5,902 nt of DNA, from positions 1 through 5,902 of the forward strand of contig JAUWSZ010000190.1 in NCBI GenBank assembly GCA_030609865.1, in the 5' to 3' direction. The notes under the pieces are model-generated. The model ran no database searches, was not told the origin of the DNA, and saw only the letters and a program-made list of their open reading frames with translations. The stretch is from a bacterium (lineage in GTDB: Bacteria; Desulfobacterota; DSWW01). This document shows, piece by piece, positions 1-5,769 of the stretch (position 1 is the first letter of the stretch; each line of letters starts with the position of its first letter). The position numbers and the translations under genes were made by a program.

Positions 1-150
1 AAAGTCAATCCCAACCGCATCTGATCAGGGTGTCGACGGGGGCGGGAATGGGGGGTTGGGTGAAGTACATCCGGGTCCGAACCTCAAGAATCGACCCGAA
101 GATTCCGTGCTTACGCCGCTCGCAGTAGAAGGCTTCGTGCAATGTGCGGG

Positions 151-1713
151 CTAGATCAGGGGGAAGGGAAAACAGTTGCCGAGAGAGACCTGAGTCGAGC
201 CCTCAGCCGGGTCCGGGATTTCAGGGCATCGTTCTGCTGTGCCCCCCGCCGACTCGAGGCTGGCCGCCTTTTTCCACAGCCCTTCCGCCTTCTCCTGCTG
301 ATGCAAGCCATGGAGGCAGTCGCCCAGGGCGCGGTAGATCAGGCCCGACTCCGGACGCTTCTGCAGTGCCCGGGAGTAGTGGACAGAGGCACGACCCAGG
401 CGGCCGTTCGCCTGGTACGCCGTCCCCAGGCAGTAGTCCACCCGGTAGTCATCCGAGCCTCGCTGAAGAAGGCCTTCCCAGAGGTCGATCGCAGCCGCTA
501 CGTTCTGCTGTTCGACGAGGCACAGCCCCATACCAATCTTGCAGGGCACTTCAGGGAAACCTCTCCCCACAGCCTCCTCATAGTGCGGGATGGCCTCTGC
601 GTAACACGACGACAGCCTGCCGGCCTCTGCCAGGTAGAAGTAGGTTTGTGGAGACGAATCCTGGTTTTCGACCAGGGCCTTCAGCATTTCTCCGGCCTTT
701 TGAAAGTCCCCCTCCCTGCTGAAGGTCTCCCAGAGGCCGTCGAGCGCCTCCTGGGATCCCGGGGCCTGCCTGAGGATCCCATAGAAGAGGTTCCGTGCCT
801 GGGAGATTCGATTTCCCTCCAGGTATTCCCTGCCCAGCGAGGAGTGATACGCAGGGTCCAGCTTGATCTGGAAGTCGGCCGTGATCAGGCCTGACAGGAT
901 CGTCAGCAGGACGGCTGAAAACGTCACGAGGACATACTTGGAAAATATATTCTCCCGGATCTTCGGAAGCAGGGTGTCTCTGATTTTCGGGACCAGGGTT
1001 TCCTTGATTCCGGGGATCCATTCTTCCCTTATTCTTCGAGGAAGGCCTTCCCTTATTCTTGGAAGGAGGTCTGCCTTGATTCTCGGAAGCAGGGTGTCCC
1101 GGATACTCCCCAGGGAGTTCTCCAGGAAGGACAGGAAGGAGAGGTGGGTCAGACGTCTTCCTTCCGCCTTTTTCTTCCCGACGGACCTCTGATCCGAAGG
1201 CGGAGGCTTCTTGCATATTCTGGTCAGGATGGCCTTTTTTCGGCTGGCTTCCATGATCCGGCCCGACGACTCGAGGACCTCGATCTGCTTCTGGTATCCC
1301 TCCAGGACCCTTCGCCTGCTGTGTGCGTCCTTCTTCAGGGAAGCCTGGATCTTCCCCAGATAGGCGTTCGCCTCGGCATGTGTCTCCTCGATGGAGAGCA
1401 CGGACTCGAAGCATTCCAGGGCCTGCACATAGTCCTCGGACTCAAAGGCGATGATTCCCCGCGAGATCCACAGAAAGACCAGCTCGTAGGTCCCCTCTCG
1501 AACCTTCCCGCAGATCTCCTCGTGCTGCTGTGACATTCTCTCCTCGAGCGAGGCGATCGGGGCGTCTTCCGGGGTGTCACACCGAACGGTGGCGACGATC
1601 TTCCCGTTTCGATACACGTGCGTCTCGATCGATCTTTCCGGACTGTTCAGTTGCTGGGTCTGAACATCATAGGTTGCATCCTGAAAGGTCTCTCGGCTGT
1701 TGTATCCAATCAT
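151..1713 (-). CDS. Membrane-anchored TPR protein with juxtamembrane octapeptide repeats
   Basis: This 520-residue protein has no name I recognise. Residues 1-72 form a small N-terminal domain (YDVQTQ near 15-20, ETHVYRNGKIVATV near 30-43, EERMSQQHEE near 57-66) that resembles the 'YHVQTE...G.I.ASKKT' domain I recall from Desulfobacterota hypothetical proteins. Residues 77-125 look like a TPR pair (ISRGIIAFESEDYVQALECF). A basic linker (about 155-190) leads into seven 8-residue repeats (205-260), then one membrane helix (261-279, VLVTFSAVLLTILSGLITA). Residues 288-488 contain about six TPR units, for example GREYLEGNRISQARNLF and GTAYQANGRLGRASVHYSRA. The strongly basic segment before the helix suggests the N-terminus is cytoplasmic and the C-terminal TPR superhelix periplasmic. 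There is no enzymatic motif, so it is probably a scaffold or assembly protein. The ATG start has only a weak Shine-Dalgarno (GGAT about 8-9 nt upstream), but the conserved-looking N-terminus supports it. It is divergent from the LysM lipoprotein gene. Confidence 0.85.
   Translation of the reverse strand: MIGYNSRETFQDATYDVQTQQLNSPERSIETHVYRNGKIVATVRCDTPEDAPIASLEERMSQQHEEICGKVREGTYELVFLWISRGIIAFESEDYVQALECFESVLSIEETHAEANAYLGKIQASLKKDAHSRRRVLEGYQKQIEVLESSGRIMEASRKKAILTRICKKPPPSDQRSVGKKKAEGRRLTHLSFLSFLENSLGSIRDTLLPRIKADLLPRIREGLPRRIREEWIPGIKETLVPKIRDTLLPKIRENIFSKYVLVTFSAVLLTILSGLITADFQIKLDPAYHSSLGREYLEGNRISQARNLFYGILRQAPGSQEALDGLWETFSREGDFQKAGEMLKALVENQDSSPQTYFYLAEAGRLSSCYAEAIPHYEEAVGRGFPEVPCKIGMGLCLVEQQNVAAAIDLWEGLLQRGSDDYRVDYCLGTAYQANGRLGRASVHYSRALQKRPESGLIYRALGDCLHGLHQQEKAEGLWKKAASLESAGGTAERCPEIPDPAEGSTQVSLGNCFPFPLI
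934..1101 (-). repeat. Seven tandem 24-bp units encoding 8-residue repeats
   Basis: Residues 205-260 of the TPR membrane protein split without gaps into seven octads: RDTLLPRI, KADLLPRI, REGLPRRI, REEWIPGI, KETLVPKI, RDTLLPKI and RENIFSKY. The consensus is basic-acidic-x-Leu-hydrophobic-Pro-basic-Ile. At DNA level the period is 24 bp. A 16-nt stretch, TCGGAAGCAGGGTGTC on the plus strand, occurs identically at 963-978 and 1083-1098, exactly five periods apart. The array ends directly at the membrane helix and is net basic (about 14 Lys/Arg against 8 Asp/Glu). Its function is unknown; a membrane-proximal spacer or an amphipathic surface-lying segment is possible. Confidence 0.9.
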
Positions 1714-1818
1714 GGCTCGTCATCCGGGACAGGCTAGCGAGATTCGATTCCGTTCAAACGGGACAGATGCCAGGTAAAATCGGGATTCAAAAACCACGTT
1801 TTGGTGATTTCTGCAAGG

Positions 1819-1847
1819 TTGATGCCATGTTATCACCGGGCTTTAGG
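1819..1847 (+). promoter_or_regulatory. Weak candidate promoter for the LysM lipoprotein gene
   Basis: TTGATG (1819-1824) is followed after 17 bp by TTTAGG (1842-1847); TAGGAT at 1844-1849 would be an alternative -10 at 19-bp spacing. Both boxes match the sigma-70 consensus only partly. It would give a leader of roughly 90 nt before the start at 1947. The 1714-1946 gap must also hold the promoter of the divergent TPR gene, for which I see no convincing match. Confidence 0.25.
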
Positions 1848-1932
1848 ATCCGGGGAAAATGTCCGAAAAGATAGGGGAGGACTGATTCGGAGGGTGTGTG
1901 TGCTTCCCCTCAGCCTGAACGAAATGTCTTGT

Positions 1933-1940
1933 GAGGAGGA
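1933..1940 (+). promoter_or_regulatory. Strong ribosome binding site of the LysM lipoprotein gene
   Basis: The purine run GAGGAGGA at 1933-1940 ends 6 nt before the ATG at 1947. It is the best Shine-Dalgarno match in the window along with that of the HU gene. It fixes this start, which also places a signal peptide at the N-terminus. Confidence 0.85.
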
Positions 1941-1946
1941 ATCTCC

Positions 1947-2966
1947 ATGAAAAATTTCCAGAAAGTGACAATTCTGGGTATCTTGCTCGGATTCGGAGGG
2001 TGCCTGTTCGGCTGTGTGACCGGGGACCAGGAGCGCATCCGGGAGCAGCAGGAGATCGAGAGACAAGCCGAGGCGCGGGAGGCCGCGGAGATCAATGCGA
2101 GACTCTTGGAATGCCGGGGGCACCTCGAGCAAGGGGAGGTGGACAAGGCGCGGGCCATTCTCGAAGGCGTTCTACAAGTGAGACCCGACCATCCCGAGGC
2201 GCTGTTCTACTGGGAGAAGGTGAACACAAATGTGTACAGCACGGTCTATCCGGGCAACACCCTCTCCGGGATCGCGGCCTACTATTACGACGATGGGGAA
2301 AAGTGGCCTGTTCTGGCCCATGCCAACGGCATTGAATCCCCCGACAAATTGAACCGCTACCATCGGCTTCGTGTTCCATGGCTGCCGGCATGCGAGGAAG
2401 GAAAGGATGAGGCGGGCCGACTCGGGGGTTCCCTGTTCGGCAGCCCTCGTCCCACGAAGATCGTCCTCCACCCGGTGCAGGACGGAGACAGCCTGGAGGC
2501 ACTGGCCAGGCGGTATTATGGAGACAAGACGCTCAGCTTCTTCCTGGCCGACTACAACCGGATCGAGGATCCCCGGTTTCTGGAGAAAGGCTCTCCGCTG
2601 AAGATCCCCGTTTTCCCTCCGCGTAAGAAGGATACGAGCAAGAAGGCCCGGAAAACGCTCAAGCAAGGCAACCTCGCGCTCGAAAAGAGGGAATACGAAA
2701 AGGCCTGTCAATATTTCGCTTCCATACCCAAGGGCTCTCCCTATCGAAAGGAGGCACGACGCTCCATGGAGAGCTGCAAGGCCAAGGGGGCTTCTCACTA
2801 CGACAGGCTGGGCGACGAAGCGCTCCAGAACTCCGAGCCGGAAGACGCCTGCCGCTACTGGAAGACGGCCCTGCGGCTGGACCCCGGACGGCAGGAGGTC
2901 GAAAAGAAGCTGGAGGAGGCCGAGGATCTCGTGAAGACGCTCGATCTGCTTCCGTCCCTACCGTAG
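1947..2966 (+). CDS. LysM/TPR outer-membrane-type lipoprotein
   Basis: This 339-residue protein starts with a lipoprotein signal peptide: MKNFQK, a hydrophobic core, then LFGC with the probable lipidated Cys at 23. Val follows the Cys rather than Asp, which fits outer-membrane sorting in rules known from Enterobacteria. Residues 27-50 are a charged helix rich in Glu, Arg and Gln. Residues 50-88 look like a TPR unit (HLEQGEVDKARAILEGVLQ). Two LysM domains follow, about 96-144 (VYPGNTLSGIAAYYYDDGEKW) and 172-221 (VQDGDSLEALARRYYGDKTL); LysM domains usually bind the N-acetylglucosamine chains of peptidoglycan. Residues 235-332 are TPR-like helices (GNLALEKREYEKACQYF; GDEALQNSEPEDACRYW). No hydrolase domain is visible, so it is more likely a structural or adaptor lipoprotein than an enzyme. 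It stands alone on its strand and is divergent from the TPR membrane protein, which suggests but does not prove a shared role in the envelope. Confidence 0.85.
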   Translation: MKNFQKVTILGILLGFGGCLFGCVTGDQERIREQQEIERQAEAREAAEINARLLECRGHLEQGEVDKARAILEGVLQVRPDHPEALFYWEKVNTNVYSTVYPGNTLSGIAAYYYDDGEKWPVLAHANGIESPDKLNRYHRLRVPWLPACEEGKDEAGRLGGSLFGSPRPTKIVLHPVQDGDSLEALARRYYGDKTLSFFLADYNRIEDPRFLEKGSPLKIPVFPPRKKDTSKKARKTLKQGNLALEKREYEKACQYFASIPKGSPYRKEARRSMESCKAKGASHYDRLGDEALQNSEPEDACRYWKTALRLDPGRQEVEKKLEEAEDLVKTLDLLPSLP

Positions 2967-3166
2967 TGGGGTGACTTGGAAATGTAGCCATGTTTTGGGA
3001 GGGTCTCAGCGTTCGGTTCCGTCCCGGGTTCCCTCTCCGATTTGTTTGGGCTCCGTCTCGCCCGCCCCCGAAGTCGCCCGGCACAAATCTCCGACGGAAC
3101 CCGGGACAGGACCGAACAAGTTGAGTGCTTCCATTGAAACATGGCGAGAGTTCCCTATAGACCCAC
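2966..3166. repeat. About 200-bp imperfect inverted repeat
   Basis: Two arms of about 90 nt face each other around a GC-rich centre. The core arms, 3011-3045 and 3083-3117, match at about 29 of 35 positions, including ten identical bases (GTCCCGGGTT and its complement). Farther out, GCCATGTTT (2987-2995) pairs with AAACATGGC (3137-3145), and GTGGG (2966-2970) pairs with CCCAC (3162-3166), with about half of the bases between also matching. GGGC and GCCC extend the pairing inwards. The left end coincides with the last base of the LysM gene's stop codon. No reading frame inside looks coding. It may be a degraded miniature inverted-repeat element, an inverted duplication, or a structured transcript; there is no T-run to make it an ordinary terminator. 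Confidence 0.75.
3134..3161 (+). promoter_or_regulatory. Candidate sigma-70 promoter of the EF-G gene
   Basis: TTGAAA (3134-3139) and TATAGA (3156-3161) are separated by 16 bp. They match the consensus at 5 of 6 and 4 of 6 positions, the best pair in the 345-bp gap. Transcription would start near 3168 and give a leader of about 145 nt. The promoter lies inside the right arm of the inverted repeat, but the mirrored bases in the left arm do not preserve either box. A weaker second candidate is TTGAAG (3226-3231), 17 bp, TAACAT (3249-3254). Confidence 0.5.
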
Positions 3167-3202
3167 CAGCGAGCCCGCAAGCCGATCTCGCCAAAAGGGC
3201 CG

Positions 3203-3239
3203 AAGGGGTCCGAGGGGCCTCAATATTGAAGGACCCCTT
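3203..3239 (+). repeat. Hairpin 1 in the EF-G leader
   Basis: AAGGGGTCC (3203-3211) and GGACCCCTT (3231-3239) are exact reverse complements with a 19-nt loop. The loop contains a 10-bp perfect palindrome, TCAATATTGA (3220-3229). No T-run follows, so it does not look like an intrinsic terminator. It could be a leader structure acting on the EF-G transcript or a DNA site for a dimeric protein; the sequence does not decide. Confidence 0.55.
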
Positions 3240-3241
3240 GC

Positions 3242-3280
3242 AGCGTGCTAACATAGTAAGCTTTGCATTTGGAGCACGCT
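3242..3280 (+). repeat. Hairpin 2 in the EF-G leader
   Basis: AGCGTGCT (3242-3249) and AGCACGCT (3273-3280) are exact reverse complements with a 23-nt loop that contains AAGCTT. It follows hairpin 1 by two bases and ends 31 nt before the EF-G start codon. I recognise no known riboswitch or ribosomal-protein leader in it. Confidence 0.5.
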
Positions 3281-3311
3281 ATCTCGTTCCCTTCGGATCG
3301 CCTGGCTCGAC

Positions 3312-5360
3312 ATGGCTGAGAAATCCCCACTCAAGAAGATTCGGAACATCGGTATCGTCGCGCATATCGATGCGGGCAAGACGACCCTGACGGAGAGGAT
3401 CCTCTATTACGCGGGACGGATCCATCGTATGGGCGAGGTCCACGACGGTCAGGCCGTCATGGATTGGATGCCCGAGGAACAGGAAAAGGGGATCACGATC
3501 ACCTCAGCGGTCACCCTTCTCGAATGGGGGGGGTGCGAGATGCATCTGATCGATACGCCTGGCCATGTGGATTTCACGATCGAGGTCGAGCGTTCCCTGC
3601 GGGTGCTCGACGGCGCCGTTTTCATTTTTTCCTCGGTCGAGGGGGTGGAGCCTCAATCCGAAACGATCTGGCACCAGGCGGATCGGTATCGGATCCCCCG
3701 CCTTGCCTTCATCAACAAGATGGACCGGGTCGGCGCGGATTTCCACGGTGCCCTCAAGATGATGAAGAAGAAACTGGGGGCAAACCCCGTGTGCTGCCAG
3801 ATACCCCTCGGCGTCGAGGAAGGCCATCAGGGGGTGATCGATCTGGTCCGGATGTGTGGCATTGTTTGGGACCCGGAGGAACTGGGGGACAGCTATCACG
3901 ACGTGGAGATCCCCAGCGAACTCGAGGAGGAGGCGAAGGAGCATCGAGACGCCTTGATCGAGAAGATCGCCGAGTATGACGACGCCCTGATGGAGAAGTA
4001 TGTTCAGGAGGAGGAGATTACCGAAGAGGAGATTCGCAGGGCGATCCGGAAAGCCACGGTGCATCTGGAAATCACGCCCGTCTTCTGCGGCGCCGCCTAC
4101 CGGAATCGGGGCGTGCAGCCTCTGCTCGACGGCGTCGTCGACTACCTGCCCTCCCCGCTGGATCGACCCCCGGTGACCGGATTCGATCCCGCAGATCAGA
4201 CGCCTGTCGAGCGCCAAGCCAGCGTGAAGGAGCCGCTGACAGCGCTGGTGTTCAAGATCGCCATGGAGGAGGGGCGCAAGCTCAGCTACCTGAGAGTCTA
4301 CTCAGGTACGCTGAGGCCGGAGAAGGTAGTCTACAACGCGAACCTCGGAGAAAAGGAGCGGGTCGCCCGGCTCTTTCAGATGCATGCAAACCAGAGGAGA
4401 AGGATCCAGCAGGCGGATGCAGGGGATATCGTGGCGGCTACGGGACTGAAGACGGTCCGCACGGGGGACACACTGTGCGACGAGAAAACCCCCATTGTCC
4501 TGGAACCGATGCAGTTTATGGAGCCGGTGATCTTCATTGCCATTGAACCCAAGAGCATCGCGGACCAGGAAAAGCTCTTTGCCAGCCTGGAGAAGCTCGC
4601 GGCCGAAGACCCTACCTTCCGATTTCGGTTCGACGAGGAATCCGGTCAGACCCTCATCTCCGGTATGGGGGAGTTGCATTTGAACGTCCTGGTGCAGAGG
4701 CTGACGAGGGAATTCTTCGTCCAAGCGAATGTCGGCCGACCCCAGGTCGTGTATCGCGAGACGATTACCCAGGTGGTGGAGGAACGGGGGGAGTTCTCGC
4801 GGGAGATCAACGGGAAGGTGCAGTCCGGGGCTGTCCTCTTGGAGATTGCCCCCCAGCCTCGTGGCTCAGGGATTCAGATCGTCTCCGCCTTGGCCGAGGA
4901 AGGTCTGCTCCCTCCCGAATGCACCCTGGCCATCGAGGAGGCCTTTCGAGAGTCCTGCGTGAGCGGTTCGCTCGGCGGGTACCCCGTTGTGGACGTACAG
5001 GGCAGGATTCTCTCTGCAGAGTACAGGGAGGGCGTGTCGACGCCTCTCGGCTTCCGAATCGCGACGGCGACCACGTTTCAGCGGGCCTATGGACGGGGGC
5101 ATCCCATCCTCCTCGAACCGATCATGTCGGTTGACATCATCGTTCCGGAGGAGTACGCGAGTGGAGTCATCGGGGATGTGCAGGCCCGAAGAGGAAAAAT
5201 CCTCGAGATTCTTCCCAAGAGCCAGATCACCGAAATCCGTGCCTCGATCCCTCTGTCCGAGATGTTCGGGTATTCCACGGACCTGCGCTCCGCCAGCAAA
5301 GGCCGGGGCACGTTTACGATGCAGTTCGAACGATTCGACGAAGCGCAGGATAAAAAGTAG
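3312..5360 (+). CDS. fusA: Elongation factor G, second-type paralogue
   Basis: This 682-residue translational GTPase is near the usual 690-705. EF-G moves tRNA and mRNA through the ribosome and, with RRF, splits ribosomes after termination. G motifs are complete: G1 AHIDAGKT (17-24), G2 KGITI (59-63), G3 DTPGH (81-85), G4 NKMD (135-138), G5 CGAA (259-262). Domain II follows (about 305-393), then domain III with GMGELH (451-456), domain IV (about 478-600) and domain V with LSEMFGYSTDLRS (648-660). The stretch GRIHRMGEVHDGQAVMDWMP and the shortened domain II segment MEEGRKLSYLRVYSG resemble the second EF-G of Geobacter-like bacteria, as I recall it. Domain IV is unusual: the GGxGQ(Y/F)GHV motif is replaced (EINGKVQSGAV, 498-508), and the tip has YREGVST (571-577) where E. 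coli has YHDVDSS, so Arg572 replaces His583. It lies outside the str operon, with its own promoter and only a weak Shine-Dalgarno. Translocase, recycling factor or specialised paralogue cannot be told apart here. Confidence 0.92.
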   Translation: MAEKSPLKKIRNIGIVAHIDAGKTTLTERILYYAGRIHRMGEVHDGQAVMDWMPEEQEKGITITSAVTLLEWGGCEMHLIDTPGHVDFTIEVERSLRVLDGAVFIFSSVEGVEPQSETIWHQADRYRIPRLAFINKMDRVGADFHGALKMMKKKLGANPVCCQIPLGVEEGHQGVIDLVRMCGIVWDPEELGDSYHDVEIPSELEEEAKEHRDALIEKIAEYDDALMEKYVQEEEITEEEIRRAIRKATVHLEITPVFCGAAYRNRGVQPLLDGVVDYLPSPLDRPPVTGFDPADQTPVERQASVKEPLTALVFKIAMEEGRKLSYLRVYSGTLRPEKVVYNANLGEKERVARLFQMHANQRRRIQQADAGDIVAATGLKTVRTGDTLCDEKTPIVLEPMQFMEPVIFIAIEPKSIADQEKLFASLEKLAAEDPTFRFRFDEESGQTLISGMGELHLNVLVQRLTREFFVQANVGRPQVVYRETITQVVEERGEFSREINGKVQSGAVLLEIAPQPRGSGIQIVSALAEEGLLPPECTLAIEEAFRESCVSGSLGGYPVVDVQGRILSAEYREGVSTPLGFRIATATTFQRAYGRGHPILLEPIMSVDIIVPEEYASGVIGDVQARRGKILEILPKSQITEIRASIPLSEMFGYSTDLRSASKGRGTFTMQFERFDEAQDKK

Positions 5361-5384
5361 AGCGGATTCCGCTACAGAGCGGAA
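5361..5384 (+). repeat. Overlapping short hairpins after the EF-G stop
   Basis: Immediately after the TAG, AGCGG-ATT-CCGCT (5361-5373) can fold on itself, or TTCCGCT (5367-5373) can pair with AGCGGAA (5378-5384) across the loop ACAG. The two folds share bases and exclude each other. No T-run follows. They probably stabilise the 3' end of the message or are incidental. Confidence 0.4.
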
Positions 5385-5395
5385 CCGAAGAACAG

Positions 5396-5429
5396 AAGAA
5401 TGCCGGGAGGGACGCCCCCCGGCATTCTT
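5396..5429. terminator. Shared bidirectional terminator hairpin
   Basis: AAGAATGCCGGG (5396-5407) and CCCGGCATTCTT (5418-5429) form a perfect 12-bp stem with a 10-nt loop. The stem ends in A-rich and T-rich bases on opposite sides, so either strand's transcript has Us at the 3' edge, although neither has a long U-run. It lies 35 nt after the EF-G stop and 17 nt after the HU stop on the other strand, so it most likely ends both convergent transcripts. Confidence 0.75.
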
Positions 5430-5446
5430 GTATGGGCGCGTCCGGG

Positions 5447-5728
5447 TTAGAGCTTTTTCTTGAGTTCAGGGGCTGGCTTGAACGAAACCGTCTTGCTGGC
5501 CTTGATGTTGATGACCGCGCCGGTTTGCGGGTTGCGACCCTTTCGTGCTTTGCGACTCTTCACGTTGAAAGTCCCGAAGCCGGGGTAGCTGAATCGCTTT
5601 TCCTTCTTGATCGCCTTTGCGACCTCTGCAATGGCGAGGTCGATGATTTCCCCCGTTGCCTTCTTGCTGACGTCTGCGGACTTGGAGATCTGCTGTGAGA
5701 CTTTGTCAATCAACTCGGCCTTTGTCAT
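5447..5728 (-). CDS. hup: HU-family nucleoid DNA-binding protein
   Basis: This 93-residue protein is a full-length member of the HU/IHF family (usually 90-100 residues). These small basic dimers bend DNA and shape the nucleoid. Residues 1-45 form the two N-terminal helices (MTKAELIDKVSQQI; KKATGEIIDLAIAEVAKAIK). GFGTFNV (50-56) is the start of the beta saddle, RNPQTG (65-70) is the signature of the DNA-binding arm, and the C-terminus ends in a basic helix (PAPELKKKL). No features specific to the IHF alpha or beta subunits stand out, so HU is the better call. The segment KSADVSKKA makes the helix 1-2 region a few residues longer than E. coli HU. The start is fixed by AGGAG 7 nt upstream. The gene is monocistronic in this window and convergent with EF-G. 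Confidence 0.95.
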   Translation of the reverse strand: MTKAELIDKVSQQISKSADVSKKATGEIIDLAIAEVAKAIKKEKRFSYPGFGTFNVKSRKARKGRNPQTGAVINIKASKTVSFKPAPELKKKL

Positions 5729-5735
5729 ACCCCTT

Positions 5736-5741
5736 CTCCTC
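5736..5741 (-). promoter_or_regulatory. Ribosome binding site of the HU gene
   Basis: On the minus strand the purine-rich run GAGGAGAAGGGG precedes the ATG at 5728, with AGGAG 7 nt from it. This fits a highly expressed gene. Confidence 0.8.
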
Positions 5742-5755
5742 TTCTGTTTGTTAAT

Positions 5756-5769
5756 CGTTTTATAAAACG
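5756..5769. promoter_or_regulatory. 14-bp perfect palindrome upstream of HU, possible operator
   Basis: CGTTTTATAAAACG is fully self-complementary and lies 27 nt before the HU start. Its centre contains TATAAA, which could be a -10 box for HU, so a dimeric protein binding here could block the promoter. Palindromic identity is seen directly; the regulator is unknown. Confidence 0.45.

Noticed and set aside
88..105. Short inverted repeat GAATC/GATTC as terminator of the TPR gene
   Set aside because: The 5-bp AT-containing stem with an 8-nt loop and no T-run on the minus strand is too weak to call.
142..894. Plus-strand open frames opposite the TPR gene
   Set aside because: They are antisense to clearly recognisable TPR coding sequence and have no ribosome binding site or domain signature.
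934..1101. Possible CRISPR-like array from the 24-bp periodicity
   Set aside because: There are no distinct spacers; the period is a multiple of three within an intact coding frame, so the repeats are protein repeats.
578..1414. Long minus-strand reading frame (278 codons) inside the TPR gene
   Set aside because: It is rich in Gly, Pro and Arg, has no domain pattern, and runs in another frame over the octad array and the TPRs, so it is a GC-driven shadow.
1741..1790. Sigma-54-like GG-N10-GC site upstream of the divergent TPR gene
   Set aside because: The minus strand has TGGCAT, but ten bases later it has GT rather than GC, and no TTGC element is present.
1995..2006. Alternative lipobox ending at Cys19 of the lipoprotein
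   Set aside because: FGGC lacks the Leu-type residue at -3; LFGC ending at Cys23 is the better match.
2971..3390. Reading frame of 139 codons across the 2967-3311 gap
   Set aside because: It runs through the inverted repeat and into the EF-G coding region in the wrong frame, and its composition is Ser/Pro/Arg-rich without motifs.
3504..4217. Minus-strand 237-codon frame opposite EF-G
   Set aside because: It lies antisense to the conserved GTPase domain and has no independent coding evidence.
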